Positions 18,212 to 27,258 of a stretch of DNA of 64,000 nt are shown here, in pieces. The notes below the pieces were generated by a model, which was given only the letters and a program-made list of their open reading frames with translations, had not been told where the DNA came from and made no database searches. Numbering within the stretch: position 1 is the stretch's first letter; each line of letters opens with the position of its first letter. Origin of the DNA: an uncultured Alsobacter sp. (GTDB taxonomy: Bacteria; Pseudomonadota; Alphaproteobacteria; Rhizobiales; Beijerinckiaceae). The position numbers were made by a program, and so were the translations under genes. Location: NCBI RefSeq assembly GCF_945952055.1, contig NZ_CAMFHB010000003.1:100323-164322 (forward strand), read 5' to 3'.

Positions 18212-19087
18212 GTGGAGGCGACAAAGCCCATTCGCGTATGGCCGATGCTGGCACCCGTCCACGCCCTCGTGCTGGGCGTCATCGTGCTGCCGTCGCTCTA
18301 TGTCGTCTGGCTGAGCCTCAGCGCGTCGACGTTCGGCCAGGCGCCGGTTTACGTAGGCCTCGCCAACTACTTGAAGGTCCTGGCCGATCCCGCATTCCGG
18401 CAGGCTCTCCTCAACACCGTGCTGCTCGTCCTCGTCGCCGTGCACGTCGAGCTGCTGCTGGGCCTGGGCATGGCGCTGCTCTTCGCCAGCGGACTGCCCT
18501 TCCGCCGCTTCCTGCTCGTGGCCGTGCTGGCGCCCTATGCAGTCAGCGAGGTGACCGCGGTGGTGATGTGGCGCTTCCTGTTCGATCCCGATGCGGGGCC
18601 GGTGACGCTCGCCCTGCGGGCCTGGGGCCTGCCGACGCTGGACTGGGCCTACGAGCCCTCGCACGCGCTCGTGCTCATCGGCCTGCTCACCGTCTGGCTG
18701 CACCTGCCGTTCACCTTCGTGATCCTGTATGCCGCCCGGCTCGCCGTGCCCGGCGAGCTCTACGAGGCGGCGCGCATCGACGGTGCGACCCGCTGGCAGG
18801 CCTTCAGGCGCGTGACGATGCCGCTGCTGATGCCGGCCATCGTGATCGCGCTCCTGTTCCGCTACATCTTCGCCTTCCGCCTCTTCTCGGAAGCCTGGCT
18901 GCTCACCAAGGGCGGTCCGGCGCGCTCGACCGAGGTCGTGGCCATCTACCTCTACCAGGAGGCGTTCACCTTCAACGCCTTCGGGCCGGCGGCCGCCACG
19001 TCGTGGATCATGGTCGTCGCATCGCTGCTGCTGGCGGGGCTCTACGCCCTCGTGCTGCGGCGCAGCGGGGCGTCCCATGCGCACTGA
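18212..19087 (+). CDS. Sugar ABC transporter permease (MalF type)
   Basis: This 291-residue inner-membrane permease has six helices. The EAA loop is YEAARIDGATRWQAFRRVTMPLLMPAI. It starts at GTG 18212, 5 bases after AGGAGG; an overlapping TTG at 18209 is too close to the site. It overlaps the next permease by 11 bases. No ATPase gene is present in this operon, so a shared MsmK/UgpC-type ATPase elsewhere must energise it. Confidence 0.92.
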   Translation: MEATKPIRVWPMLAPVHALVLGVIVLPSLYVVWLSLSASTFGQAPVYVGLANYLKVLADPAFRQALLNTVLLVLVAVHVELLLGLGMALLFASGLPFRRFLLVAVLAPYAVSEVTAVVMWRFLFDPDAGPVTLALRAWGLPTLDWAYEPSHALVLIGLLTVWLHLPFTFVILYAARLAVPGELYEAARIDGATRWQAFRRVTMPLLMPAIVIALLFRYIFAFRLFSEAWLLTKGGPARSTEVVAIYLYQEAFTFNAFGPAAATSWIMVVASLLLAGLYALVLRRSGASHAH

Positions 19088-19910
19088 GCGGGCCCTCGTC
19101 GGCGCGGGCAAGGCGGTCGCGGTCGCGGCCATCCTGGTCTGGTCGCTGCTGCCGATCGCGTTCATCGCGGTGTCGTCCTTCAAGCCCGGGCAGGACATCT
19201 TCGCGGTGCCCCCCAAGCTCCTCTTCACGCCGACGCTCAAGCACTATGCCGAGCTGTGGCACTCCTGGGGCGCGTTCTTCGCCGGCCTCGCCAACAGTGC
19301 CATCGTCACCGCCGGCGCCACCGCGCTCGCGGTGCTCACCAGCACCATTGCCGGCTATGCCTATGCGCGCCATGCGGGGCGCTGGATGCAGGCAGGCATG
19401 GCCGGCCTCGTCATCGTGCGGCTGATCCCGCCCATTGTCGTGACGCTGCCGCTGTTCCCCATCGTCAACGCGCTGCGCCTCAACGACACGCACCTCGTGC
19501 TGATCGTGCTCTACGCCACCTTCTTCGTCTCGCTCGGCACGATCCTGATGCGCACCTTCATCGAGCAGATCCCGCGCGAGCTCGACGAGGCCGCCTCCAT
19601 CGACGGCGCAGGCCGGCTCACCATCCTGTGGCAAGTCATCGTGCCGCTCGCCGCGCCGGGCATCCTCGCCGTCAGCGTCTTCGTCGCCGTGTACGCCTGG
19701 AACGAGTTCCTTTTCGCCTTCGTGTTCACGGCGACACGGGCGAAGACGGCCCCGCTGGTGATCTCCGAGATGATCGGATCCATCGACGGGGTGGACTACG
19801 GAATCCTGTTCGCCGCCTCGACCGTGCAGCTCGTGCCCGTGCTGCTCTTCGTCATCTTCATGAACCGACACCTCGTGGCCGGCCTGACGGCCGGAGCCAC
19901 GAAGGGATAA
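19077..19910 (+). CDS. Sugar ABC transporter permease (MalG type)
   Basis: This 277-residue partner permease has an EAA loop reading LDEAASIDGAGRLTILWQVIVPLAAPGILA and six helices. The N-terminal MRTERALVGAGKAVAVAAILVWSLLPIAFIAVSSFKPG is typical of MalG-like subunits. It overlaps the MalF-type gene and is followed after 14 bases by the binding-protein gene. Confidence 0.93.
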   Translation: MRTERALVGAGKAVAVAAILVWSLLPIAFIAVSSFKPGQDIFAVPPKLLFTPTLKHYAELWHSWGAFFAGLANSAIVTAGATALAVLTSTIAGYAYARHAGRWMQAGMAGLVIVRLIPPIVVTLPLFPIVNALRLNDTHLVLIVLYATFFVSLGTILMRTFIEQIPRELDEAASIDGAGRLTILWQVIVPLAAPGILAVSVFVAVYAWNEFLFAFVFTATRAKTAPLVISEMIGSIDGVDYGILFAASTVQLVPVLLFVIFMNRHLVAGLTAGATKG

Positions 19911-19924
19911 AAAGGGAGGAAACC

Positions 19925-21220
19925 ATGACCGATCACTTCAAGGCACTGCCCTCGCGTCGCGCCGTCCTCGGCACCATGGCCGCGGGCGCGGCCCTCATCG
20001 CCGCGGGCCCCGGCCGGGCGGCCGGCAAGACGCTCAATATCCTCAGCCACAAGGTGCACCAGACGGTGCTCGGCACCGGCGACGGCGACCTGCTCAAGGA
20101 CTGGCAGAAGGCCAGCGATGCCGAGCTCGCCTTCACCACCTTCGACTCCAATCCCCTGCAGGACCGCCTCTTCCGCGAGGCGAGCCTCGGCGAGACGGAT
20201 TTCGGGGTCGGCTACCTCATCGACAACCGCCCGACGGCGCAGGTCGCCGCGCTCTTCGAGCCGCTGGACGACTGGCAGAAGAAGAACCCCATCGAGGACT
20301 TCTCCGACATCGCGCCGGGCCTCGTGCAGGGCATGACGGTGGGCGGCAAGCTCATCGGCATCCCGGTGCGCCATGCCACGCAGGGGCTCTTCTACAACGA
20401 GGCGCTGCTGGAGGAGGCCGGCATCGCCGCGCCGCCCACCACGCTGGAGGAGCTGATCGAGCAGTCGAAGAAGCTCACCTTCACCTCCAAGGCGGGCACG
20501 CCCGTGACCGGGATGGTGCTGGCCAGCGACCTCGCCGTGTTCCCCGTGATGTTCGCGCGCGCCTTCGGCGGCGACTTCATCGACGGCCAGTTCCGCCTCG
20601 TGCCGAACCCGGCGGCCATGGAGGCGGGCCTCGCCGCGCTGCGCGCCCTGTTCGAGGCCGGCGCGCTGCCGCGCAGCTACGCCACCACCAAGAACGACGA
20701 CCAGGTGACCTGGCTGCAGCAGGGGCGCGCCGCCTTCACGGTCCTGCCCTTCGCCCGCTTCGCGCAGCTGAACAATGCGGACCAGAGCAAGTTCCCGGGC
20801 AAGATCAAGGCGATCGAGTTCCCCATCTCGGCCGGCCTCAAGGGCAAGATGCCCATGGCGTCCGTGGTCGAGGCCTGGGCCATGTCGATCCCCAAGAACG
20901 CCCGGAACAAGGACCTCGCCTGGAGCTACATCCGCGAGGTGTCCAGCAAGCGCGTGACGCTCGGCATGGCCATCAACGGAAACGGCCCGGTGCGCGTGTC
21001 GAGCTACGCGGACGCGCAGCTGAAGGCGAAGAACCCCGTCGCCGCCGTCGAGGCGAAGGTCCTGGCCGACGCCCGCGGCGCCTTCCCGCCGTTCCCCGAG
21101 GCGGCCCGAGCCCAGGCCACCTTCCTCGAGGAGGTGCAGCTCGCCGTGATCGGGCGCAAGCCCGTGAAGGAGGCCGTGGCCGCGATCGTCGAGCGGGTCA
21201 AGCCGCTGATGCCCGCCTGA
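19925..21220 (+). CDS. Sugar/polyol ABC transporter substrate-binding protein
   Basis: This 431-residue periplasmic binding protein belongs to the extracellular solute-binding family 1. A twin-arginine signal (SRRAVLGTMAAGAALIAAGPGRA) occupies residues 10-32. Mature motifs such as GIPVRHATQGLFYNEALLEEAGIAAPPTTLEELIE are typical of carbohydrate binders. GGGAGGAAA precedes ATG 19925. Given the kinase and dehydrogenase that follow, a pentitol such as ribitol or arabitol is the likely ligand (inference). Confidence 0.93.
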   Translation: MTDHFKALPSRRAVLGTMAAGAALIAAGPGRAAGKTLNILSHKVHQTVLGTGDGDLLKDWQKASDAELAFTTFDSNPLQDRLFREASLGETDFGVGYLIDNRPTAQVAALFEPLDDWQKKNPIEDFSDIAPGLVQGMTVGGKLIGIPVRHATQGLFYNEALLEEAGIAAPPTTLEELIEQSKKLTFTSKAGTPVTGMVLASDLAVFPVMFARAFGGDFIDGQFRLVPNPAAMEAGLAALRALFEAGALPRSYATTKNDDQVTWLQQGRAAFTVLPFARFAQLNNADQSKFPGKIKAIEFPISAGLKGKMPMASVVEAWAMSIPKNARNKDLAWSYIREVSSKRVTLGMAINGNGPVRVSSYADAQLKAKNPVAAVEAKVLADARGAFPPFPEAARAQATFLEEVQLAVIGRKPVKEAVAAIVERVKPLMPA

Positions 21221-21236
21221 CCGAGACAGAACCGCG

Positions 21237-21262
21237 GCGGCCTCCGGACGTCCGGGGGCCGC
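21237..21262 (+). terminator. 13-bp hairpin after the binding-protein gene
   Basis: GCGGCCTCCGGAC (21237-21249) pairs along its full length with GTCCGGGGGCCGC (21250-21262), with one T-G wobble. Only two T follow, so it is more likely an RNA-stabilising or attenuating stem within the operon than a full stop. It would raise binding protein over downstream enzymes. Confidence 0.5.
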
Positions 21263-21297
21263 TTCCCCCACGTGCCGCACCCCAGGATATCCGACCC

Positions 21298-22740
21298 ATG
21301 TCCAACACCCAGATCCGTACCATTCTCGAACCGGCCCGCTCCATTCCCGTCTCGGTCGAATACGACGTGCTCGTCGTCGGCGGCGGTCCCGCCGGCATCA
21401 CGGCGGCGTTGGCGGCCGCGGAGGACGGCCTGCGCGTCGGGCTCATCGAGAGCCGGAGCTTCGTCGGCGGCAACATGACGATCGGCCTGCCGGTGCTGGG
21501 CTTCCTGGGCCAGAAGGGCAACCAGATCATCGACGGCCTGCCGGAGAAGTTCATCCAGCGCCTGCGTCGCGAGCGCGACGGCGCCAGCGAGCACCGGCCG
21601 TGCCCGCTGCACATGGGCATCACGCTGGTCGAGCCCGAGGCCGTGAAGACGGTCGCCCTGGAGATGCTGACCGAGGCGGGCGTGGACGTGCTGTTCTACA
21701 CCTTCTTCTCCGACGCGATCATGGACGGTGACGACATCCGCGGCGTGATCGTGGAGAGCAAGAGCGGGCGCAACGCCATCCTGGCGAAGGTGGTCCTGGA
21801 CTGCAGCGGCGATGCCGACGTGGCCTTCCGCGCCGGGGTGCCGACCGAGAAGGGCAATGCGCAGGGCGGCATGCAGCCCCCGACCCTGATGTTCTGCCTG
21901 GCGGGCGTCGACACGGACGCGCTGCGCATGAGCATCGCCAATGCCCCGCCCCAGGCCCGCACCTACCTCACCGACTTCATCCCCGCGGAGTATTTCGGCC
22001 AGAACCACCAGTTCATCGTGGTGGGCCTGCGCGAGCTGATGGCGAAGGCCAAGGAAGAGCGGGGCCTCAAGATCCCCAACGAGCGCACGATCATCATCAC
22101 CGGCCTCAAGAAGGGCGAGGTGTGGATCAACATGACGCGCGTGAAGGGCACGGACGGCACCGATGCCCGCAGCCTCACCAAGGGCGAGATCGAGGGGCGG
22201 GCGCAGATCGACGACATCGTCACCTACCTCGTCAACTACGTGCCGGGCTTCGAGAAGGCCTACTTCACCAAGACGGCCCCCTTCATCGGGATCCGGGAGA
22301 CGCGTCGCATCGTCGGGCGCTACGTCATGACCCAGGACGACGTGCTGGCCTGCAAGCACTTCGACGACGCCATCGCGGTGGCCAGCTACCCCATCGACAT
22401 CCATCGGCCCGCCGATGACGGCTGCACGCTGATCTGGTGCGGCGACTGCTACGACATCCCCTTCGGCTCGCTCGTGCCGCAGAAGGTGCGCAACCTGCTG
22501 GTGGCCGGGCGCAGCATCTCCGCCACGCACGAGGCCATGGGCGCCATCCGCGTGATGGCGACGTGCATGGCGATGGGCGAGGCGGCGGGGCGCGCCGCGA
22601 AGATGTCGGTGCGCAGCAACCGGGCCGTGGCCGACATCGACGTCGAGGAATTGCGCCGGCAGCAGCTCGAGCACGGCGTGTACCTGCGCAACCCCGACGG
22701 CACCCGCGCGCTGCCCGGCGGACGCAGCGCCGCGGCCTGA
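21298..22740 (+). CDS. FAD-dependent oxidoreductase (FAD_oxidored family)
   Basis: This 480-residue flavoprotein starts with EYDVLVVGGGPAGITAALAAAEDGLRVGLIE, the FAD Rossmann fold. The motifs VLDCSGDADVAFRAGVP and VRNLLVAGRSISATHEAMGAIRVMATCMAMGEAAG close the cofactor site. This is the PF12831-type family, whose members act on varied, often unknown, substrates. There is no signal peptide, so it is cytoplasmic. It sits inside a polyol importer/kinase operon where a flavin step is not obviously needed; it may oxidise the imported compound or a by-product (inference). Confidence 0.85.
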   Translation: MSNTQIRTILEPARSIPVSVEYDVLVVGGGPAGITAALAAAEDGLRVGLIESRSFVGGNMTIGLPVLGFLGQKGNQIIDGLPEKFIQRLRRERDGASEHRPCPLHMGITLVEPEAVKTVALEMLTEAGVDVLFYTFFSDAIMDGDDIRGVIVESKSGRNAILAKVVLDCSGDADVAFRAGVPTEKGNAQGGMQPPTLMFCLAGVDTDALRMSIANAPPQARTYLTDFIPAEYFGQNHQFIVVGLRELMAKAKEERGLKIPNERTIIITGLKKGEVWINMTRVKGTDGTDARSLTKGEIEGRAQIDDIVTYLVNYVPGFEKAYFTKTAPFIGIRETRRIVGRYVMTQDDVLACKHFDDAIAVASYPIDIHRPADDGCTLIWCGDCYDIPFGSLVPQKVRNLLVAGRSISATHEAMGAIRVMATCMAMGEAAGRAAKMSVRSNRAVADIDVEELRRQQLEHGVYLRNPDGTRALPGGRSAAA

Positions 22741-22757
22741 CGGGAGGCGAGCCCGCC

Positions 22758-24389
22758 ATGACCGAGCACTTCATCGGCATCGACGTGGGGACCGGCAGCG
22801 CGCGGGCCGGCGTCTTCGATCGGGCCGGACGCTGCCTCGCCGTGGCACGGCGGGACATCGCGCTGCACCTGGACGGCGCCGACATCGCCGAGCAGGACAG
22901 CGCCGACATCTGGCGCTGCGTCTGCGCCAGCGTGCGCGAGGCCCTGGCCTCGGCCGGGGTCTTGGCCGCCTCCGTGGCGGGCATCGGGTTCGATGCCACC
23001 TGCTCGCTCGTGGTCGTGGGACAGGACGGGGCCTCCCTGCCCGTGGGTCCCCACGGGCAGGCCGAGCGCGACATCGTCGTCTGGATGGACCATCGCGCCG
23101 TTCCCCAGGCCGAGCGGATCAATGCCGGCGACCATGCGGTGCTGGCCTATGTCGGTGGCCGCATCTCGCCGGAAATGGAGACGCCCAAGCTCCTGTGGCT
23201 GAAGGAACACCTGCCGGAGACCTACGGACGGGCGTGGCAGTTCTTCGACCTGCCGGACTGGCTCACCTGGCGCGCGACGGGATCGCTCGCCCGCTCCACC
23301 TGCACGGTGACCTGCAAGTGGACCTATCTCGCCCATGAGAACCGGTGGGACGCGGACTATTTCCGCAGCATCGGGCTCGGCGACCTCGCGGACGAAGGGT
23401 TCGCCCGGATTGGCACCGAGATCGTCCCGGCCGGCACGCCGCTCGCGGCCGGGCTCACCGTCCGTGCCGCCGGAGAACTCGGCCTGCGGCCCGGCACGCC
23501 GGTCGGCGCGGCCCTCATCGACGCGCATGCGGGTGGCGTCGGATCGGTGGGCACGCGCTCGCCGCACGGCACGATGCTGAGCCGCCTGGCCTATGTGTTC
23601 GGCACCTCCGCCTGCACCATGGCCTCGACCCGCGATCCGCTGTTCGTGCCCGGCGTGTGGGGACCCTACTTCAATGCCATGGTGCCCGGCCTCTGGCTGA
23701 ACGAGGGCGGGCAGTCGAGTGCCGGCGCGGCCATCGAGAGGGTGTTGTCCCTCCATCCTGCCGCGTCGGAAGCCACGGCGCTGGCGACAGCCGATGGCCA
23801 GGGGCTCGCCGACTGGCTGGCCGCCCGCGCGGCCCGGGCCGTCGACGATCCCTCGAAGGCCGACACGCTGGCGGGCTCGCTCGTCGTCGTGCCCGACTTC
23901 CTCGGCAACCGCGCCCCGCACGCCGATCCCGGCGCGCGCGGCATCGTGGCCGGGCTGGGCATGGAGCGGGACGTCGACAGCCTCGTCGCGCTCTACGTCG
24001 CCGCCGTCCTCGGGATCGGCTACGGCCTGCGGCAGATCCTGACGGTCAGCCGCGACGCCGGGGCGGTCATCGACGCCATCGTGCTCAGCGGCGGCGCGGG
24101 CCGGGATGGGCTGGTGCGCCAGCTTCTCGCCGATTGCTCCGGCCTGCCCGTCCTCGTGCCCGAGGGCGCCGACCCGGTGCTGCTCGGCGCCGCCATGCTG
24201 GGCGCCGCCGCGGCGGGCCAGCATGGCGACCTGTCCGCGGCGATGACGGCCATGGCCGCGCCGTGCGGCGCGACCTTCCAACCGGCCGGTGGCGACGTCG
24301 CCGCCCGGCACGCACTGCGCTTTTCCATCTTCGAGGACCTGCAACGGGCTGCGCGGCGCGCGAGCCTGCTGGCGGCTCCCGCATCATGA
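22758..24389 (+). CDS. FGGY carbohydrate kinase, ribulokinase-like
   Basis: This 543-residue sugar kinase of the FGGY family would phosphorylate a ketopentose. [16 protein letters not shown] is the N-terminal phosphate-1 motif. [35 protein letters not shown] and the middle [14 protein letters not shown] match the ribulokinase subgroup. [24 protein letters not shown] is the ATP-binding motif near residue 445. The length fits that group. With the ribitol-dehydrogenase-like SDR downstream it probably makes D-ribulose 5-phosphate. The GGGAGGCGAG upstream supports ATG 22758. Confidence 0.9.
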   Translation: MTEHFIGIDVGTGSARAGVFDRAGRCLAVARRDIALHLDGADIAEQDSADIWRCVCASVREALASAGVLAASVAGIGFDATCSLVVVGQDGASLPVGPHGQAERDIVVWMDHRAVPQAERINAGDHAVLAYVGGRISPEMETPKLLWLKEHLPETYGRAWQFFDLPDWLTWRATGSLARSTCTVTCKWTYLAHENRWDADYFRSIGLGDLADEGFARIGTEIVPAGTPLAAGLTVRAAGELGLRPGTPVGAALIDAHAGGVGSVGTRSPHGTMLSRLAYVFGTSACTMASTRDPLFVPGVWGPYFNAMVPGLWLNEGGQSSAGAAIERVLSLHPAASEATALATADGQGLADWLAARAARAVDDPSKADTLAGSLVVVPDFLGNRAPHADPGARGIVAGLGMERDVDSLVALYVAAVLGIGYGLRQILTVSRDAGAVIDAIVLSGGAGRDGLVRQLLADCSGLPVLVPEGADPVLLGAAMLGAAAAGQHGDLSAAMTAMAAPCGATFQPAGGDVAARHALRFSIFEDLQRAARRASLLAAPAS

Positions 24390-24402
24390 CCGGAGACACC
24401 CC

Positions 24403-25131
24403 GTGAACCAGTCCCTCAGCGGCCAGGTCGCCGCCATCACCGGAGCCGCGTCGGGCATCGGTCTCGCCTGTGCCCGGCGCCTCGTCGCGGCCGGCGCCCG
24501 CGTCGCCTTCGTCGACCGGGACGAGGCCGCCCTCGCCAAGGCGACGCAGGGACTTGGCCCGCAGGCTCTGCCGCTCGTCGTCGACGTCACGTCGCCCGCC
24601 TCCGTCGCAGGCATGCTGCCGCAGATCCTCGCCTGGGGCGGACAGCTCGACATCTTCCACGCCAATGCCGGGTCCTATGTCGGCGGCATCGCGGCCGAAG
24701 GCGATCCGGATGCCTGGGATCGCATGCTCACGCTCAACGTCAATGCCGTGTTCCGCACGATCCGCGCGGTTCTGCCACACATGATCGAGCGCAAGACCGG
24801 TGACATTCTCGTCACCAGTTCGGTGGCGGGCGTGGTGCCGGTGGTCTGGGAGCCGATCTACACGGCCTCCAAGCATGCCGTGCAGGCCTTCGTCCACACC
24901 ACCCGGCGCCAGGTCATCCCGCATGGCCTGCGTGTCGGTGCCGTTCTGCCCGGTCCGGTCGTGACGGCCCTGATCGCCGACTGGCCGAAGGAGAAGCTCG
25001 AGGCCGAGAAGGCCAGGGGCGGCCTGATCGAGCCCGAGGAGGTGGCCGAGGCCGTCCACTTCATGTTGACCCGGCCGCGCAACGTCACGATCCGTGATCT
25101 CGTCATCCTGCCCCAGAGCACCGATCTCTAG
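24403..25131 (+). CDS. Short-chain dehydrogenase, ribitol 2-dehydrogenase-like
   Basis: This 242-residue SDR has [10 protein letters not shown] (NAD-binding TGxxxGxG), NAG at about 88-90, the catalytic Ser in SSVAG and the YTASK motif (Tyr, Lys). The C-terminal [17 protein letters not shown] resembles ribitol dehydrogenases (ribitol to D-ribulose, NAD-linked). It starts at GTG 24403, with GGAG 8 bases upstream. It closes the importer/kinase operon and gives the pathway its oxidation step. Other pentitols or hexitols remain possible. Confidence 0.88.
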   Translation: MNQSLSGQVAAITGAASGIGLACARRLVAAGARVAFVDRDEAALAKATQGLGPQALPLVVDVTSPASVAGMLPQILAWGGQLDIFHANAGSYVGGIAAEGDPDAWDRMLTLNVNAVFRTIRAVLPHMIERKTGDILVTSSVAGVVPVVWEPIYTASKHAVQAFVHTTRRQVIPHGLRVGAVLPGPVVTALIADWPKEKLEAEKARGGLIEPEEVAEAVHFMLTRPRNVTIRDLVILPQSTDL

Positions 25132-25141
25132 GAGCGTCATC

Positions 25142-25166
25142 CCACCGAGTGGCTTCCGGTCGGTGG
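25142..25166. terminator. 7-bp hairpin between convergent genes
   Basis: CCACCGA (25142-25148) pairs with TCGGTGG (25160-25166). It lies just after the dehydrogenase stop and before the converging EamA gene, so it may end the pentitol operon. It lacks a U-tract, so I hold this loosely. Confidence 0.35.
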
Positions 25167-25228
25167 AAACAGAGGATGCTCAATCAAGAGCGTAGAGCGT
25201 CCGACATGATGCAATCAGGTCGTACATT

Positions 25229-26110
25229 CTAGGACGTGCGCAACGCCCTCGCCCGGAACGCGGTCAGCAGGCCGGCCGCGGCGATGGCGAGCATGCCCGC
25301 CATGGCGAGGATGTCGGGGATGGTGCCGAACACCGCGAGGCCGAGCAGCACCGCCCAGAGCAACTGGACGTAGTTGCCGGGCGCCAGGAACGAGGCGGGC
25401 GCGTAGCGATAGGCCGACGTGAGCATGAAATGCCCGACCCCCGACAGCGTGCCCGACGCCACGAGGATCAGGGCCAGCGGCCAGGTGAGGCCCTCGGCCG
25501 GCCAGTAGGCCGGCGCCACGGCCGCGAAGGCGATGGCACCGATGACGTTCGCCTGGACCAGCATGGCGACCGTGGTCTCGGTGCGGGCGAGCGAGCGTGA
25601 CAGCAGGTGGTATCCCGCCGAGAGCAGCGAGGCCCCCACCACGAACAGCGCGCCCGTCATGTCGACGTCGCCCCCTGGCCGGACGATCAGCAGGACGCCC
25701 CCGAAGCCGAGCGCCGCGGCTGCCCAGCCGAGCAGGCCGATCGTCTCCTTGAGCACGAGCTTGCCCGCGAACATCAGCAGAATCGGGCCGAGGAAGACGA
25801 TCGACGTGGCTTCCGCCAGCCCGATCCGCTTCAGGCCCGAGGCGAAGGCGACCGACGACAGCACCAGGCAGGCGCTGCGCACCAGCACCAGCCCCTTGCG
25901 CCGCGTGCGCGTGACCGCCAGGCCTTGCCGCGGGACGAACACGCACACGACCAGCACCGCCGACACGACGTAGCGCCCGGCCAGCATCACGGGCAGGGCG
26001 AGAAGCTGCGTCAGGTACTTTGTGATCGCGTCCGTGGTCGCGAGGAACAGGAGCGCGGTCGCCAGGAGCAGCAGGCCCTTGACGGGCTGGTGATCGCGGT
26101 GCTGCTCCAT
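25229..26110 (-). CDS. EamA/DMT-family transporter, copy 1
   Basis: This 293-residue membrane protein has ten predicted helices made of two EamA repeats (FLATTDAITKYLTQLLALPVML and then GALFVVGASLLSAGYHLLSRSLA). DMT proteins of this kind usually export amino acids or metabolites. A second, very similar gene follows immediately upstream on the same strand at 26200, so this is a tandem duplication. The start is MEQHRDHQPVKG, shared by both copies. Confidence 0.88.
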   Translation of the reverse strand: MEQHRDHQPVKGLLLLATALLFLATTDAITKYLTQLLALPVMLAGRYVVSAVLVVCVFVPRQGLAVTRTRRKGLVLVRSACLVLSSVAFASGLKRIGLAEATSIVFLGPILLMFAGKLVLKETIGLLGWAAAALGFGGVLLIVRPGGDVDMTGALFVVGASLLSAGYHLLSRSLARTETTVAMLVQANVIGAIAFAAVAPAYWPAEGLTWPLALILVASGTLSGVGHFMLTSAYRYAPASFLAPGNYVQLLWAVLLGLAVFGTIPDILAMAGMLAIAAAGLLTAFRARALRTS

Positions 26111-26199
26111 GGGAGGGTGTGAACCGTCTGGGCGGGCGAGGCTTTGCTTCGTCTACACCATTGCGCCGGCGGCTGGATACCGGCTGCGGGCATGGGTGC

Positions 26200-27078
26200 T
26201 CAGCTTGCCTGCAGCCGCGCCCTGAAGGCCGTCAGCAGGCCCGCCGCGGCGATGGCCAGCATGCCCAGCGCGGCCAGTGCGTCTGGCACGGTGCCGAAAA
26301 CGACAAGCCCGAGCAGCACCGTCCACAGCAACTGCACGTAGTTCGCGGGCGCCAGCAGGGAGGCCGGCGCATAGCGGTAGGCGGCCGTGATCATGAAATG
26401 GCCGACGGCCGCCAGCACGCCCGAGACCGCGAGCAGCCCGATCTGGGCGCCGGTGAGACCTTCCGCCGGCCACAGGCCCGGCACGGTGGAGCCGAAGACC
26501 ACGGCGCCGATGACGTTGGCATAGACCATCATGGCGACCGTCGTCTCGGTGCGGGCCAGGGTGCGCGACATGAGGTGATAGACGGCCGAGAGCGCGGACG
26601 ACACGGCGACGAGCATGGCTCCCGTGAGATCGACCCCGCCGCCCGGGCGCACCACGAGGAGCACGCCGGCGAAGCCCAGCACGGCCGCGATCCAGCCCAG
26701 GATCCCGATGGTCTCCTTGAGGAAGGCGCGGCCGGCGAACATCAGCAGGATCGGACCGGTGAAGACGATCGAGGTCGCCTCGGCCAGCCCGATGCTCTTG
26801 AGGCCGGTGGCGAAGACGAGCGACGAGGTGACCAGGCACAGGCTGCGCAGGACGACGAGCCCCGTGCGCCGCGTTCTGAAGCCAGCAAGCCCCACCCGCG
26901 GCAGGAATACCCCCACGACCAGCAGGGCGGTCACGCCGTAGCGGATTCCCAGCAGCAGCGGCACGGCCATGCTTTGCGACAGGAACTTCGTGGCTGCGTC
27001 CATGGTCGCCAGGAAGAACAGCGCGGACGCGACGAGGAGCACGCCCTTCACGGGCTGGTGTTCGCGCGGCTGCTCCAT
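26200..27078 (-). CDS. EamA/DMT-family transporter, copy 2
   Basis: This 292-residue paralogue of the neighbouring transporter has the same N-terminus (MEQPREHQPVKG) and matching segments throughout (GLKSIGLAEATSIVFTGPILLMFAGRAFLKETIGILGW against GLKRIGLAEATSIVFLGPILLMFAGKLVLKETIGLLGW). Only 89 bases separate the two. Most differences are conservative and lie in helices, so substrates may be related but not identical. The start is at 27078, and the shared N-terminus decides it. Confidence 0.88.
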   Translation of the reverse strand: MEQPREHQPVKGVLLVASALFFLATMDAATKFLSQSMAVPLLLGIRYGVTALLVVGVFLPRVGLAGFRTRRTGLVVLRSLCLVTSSLVFATGLKSIGLAEATSIVFTGPILLMFAGRAFLKETIGILGWIAAVLGFAGVLLVVRPGGGVDLTGAMLVAVSSALSAVYHLMSRTLARTETTVAMMVYANVIGAVVFGSTVPGLWPAEGLTGAQIGLLAVSGVLAAVGHFMITAAYRYAPASLLAPANYVQLLWTVLLGLVVFGTVPDALAALGMLAIAAAGLLTAFRARLQAS

Positions 27079-27258
27079 GGAACGTGTTCGACCTGGGGGG
27101 ACTTGTGGGACGAGACTCGTGTAGCGCTCTTTGCCGCACGGGGCCAAGGCCTTATCGGCGTCGCGGATCCATTGCCAGGGCGTTCCCACGACACCACGTA
27201 GGGTCTTGCACATGCAAGCCCGCGGCCGCATCCGCCCTTACCGCGAAAGGAACACTCC

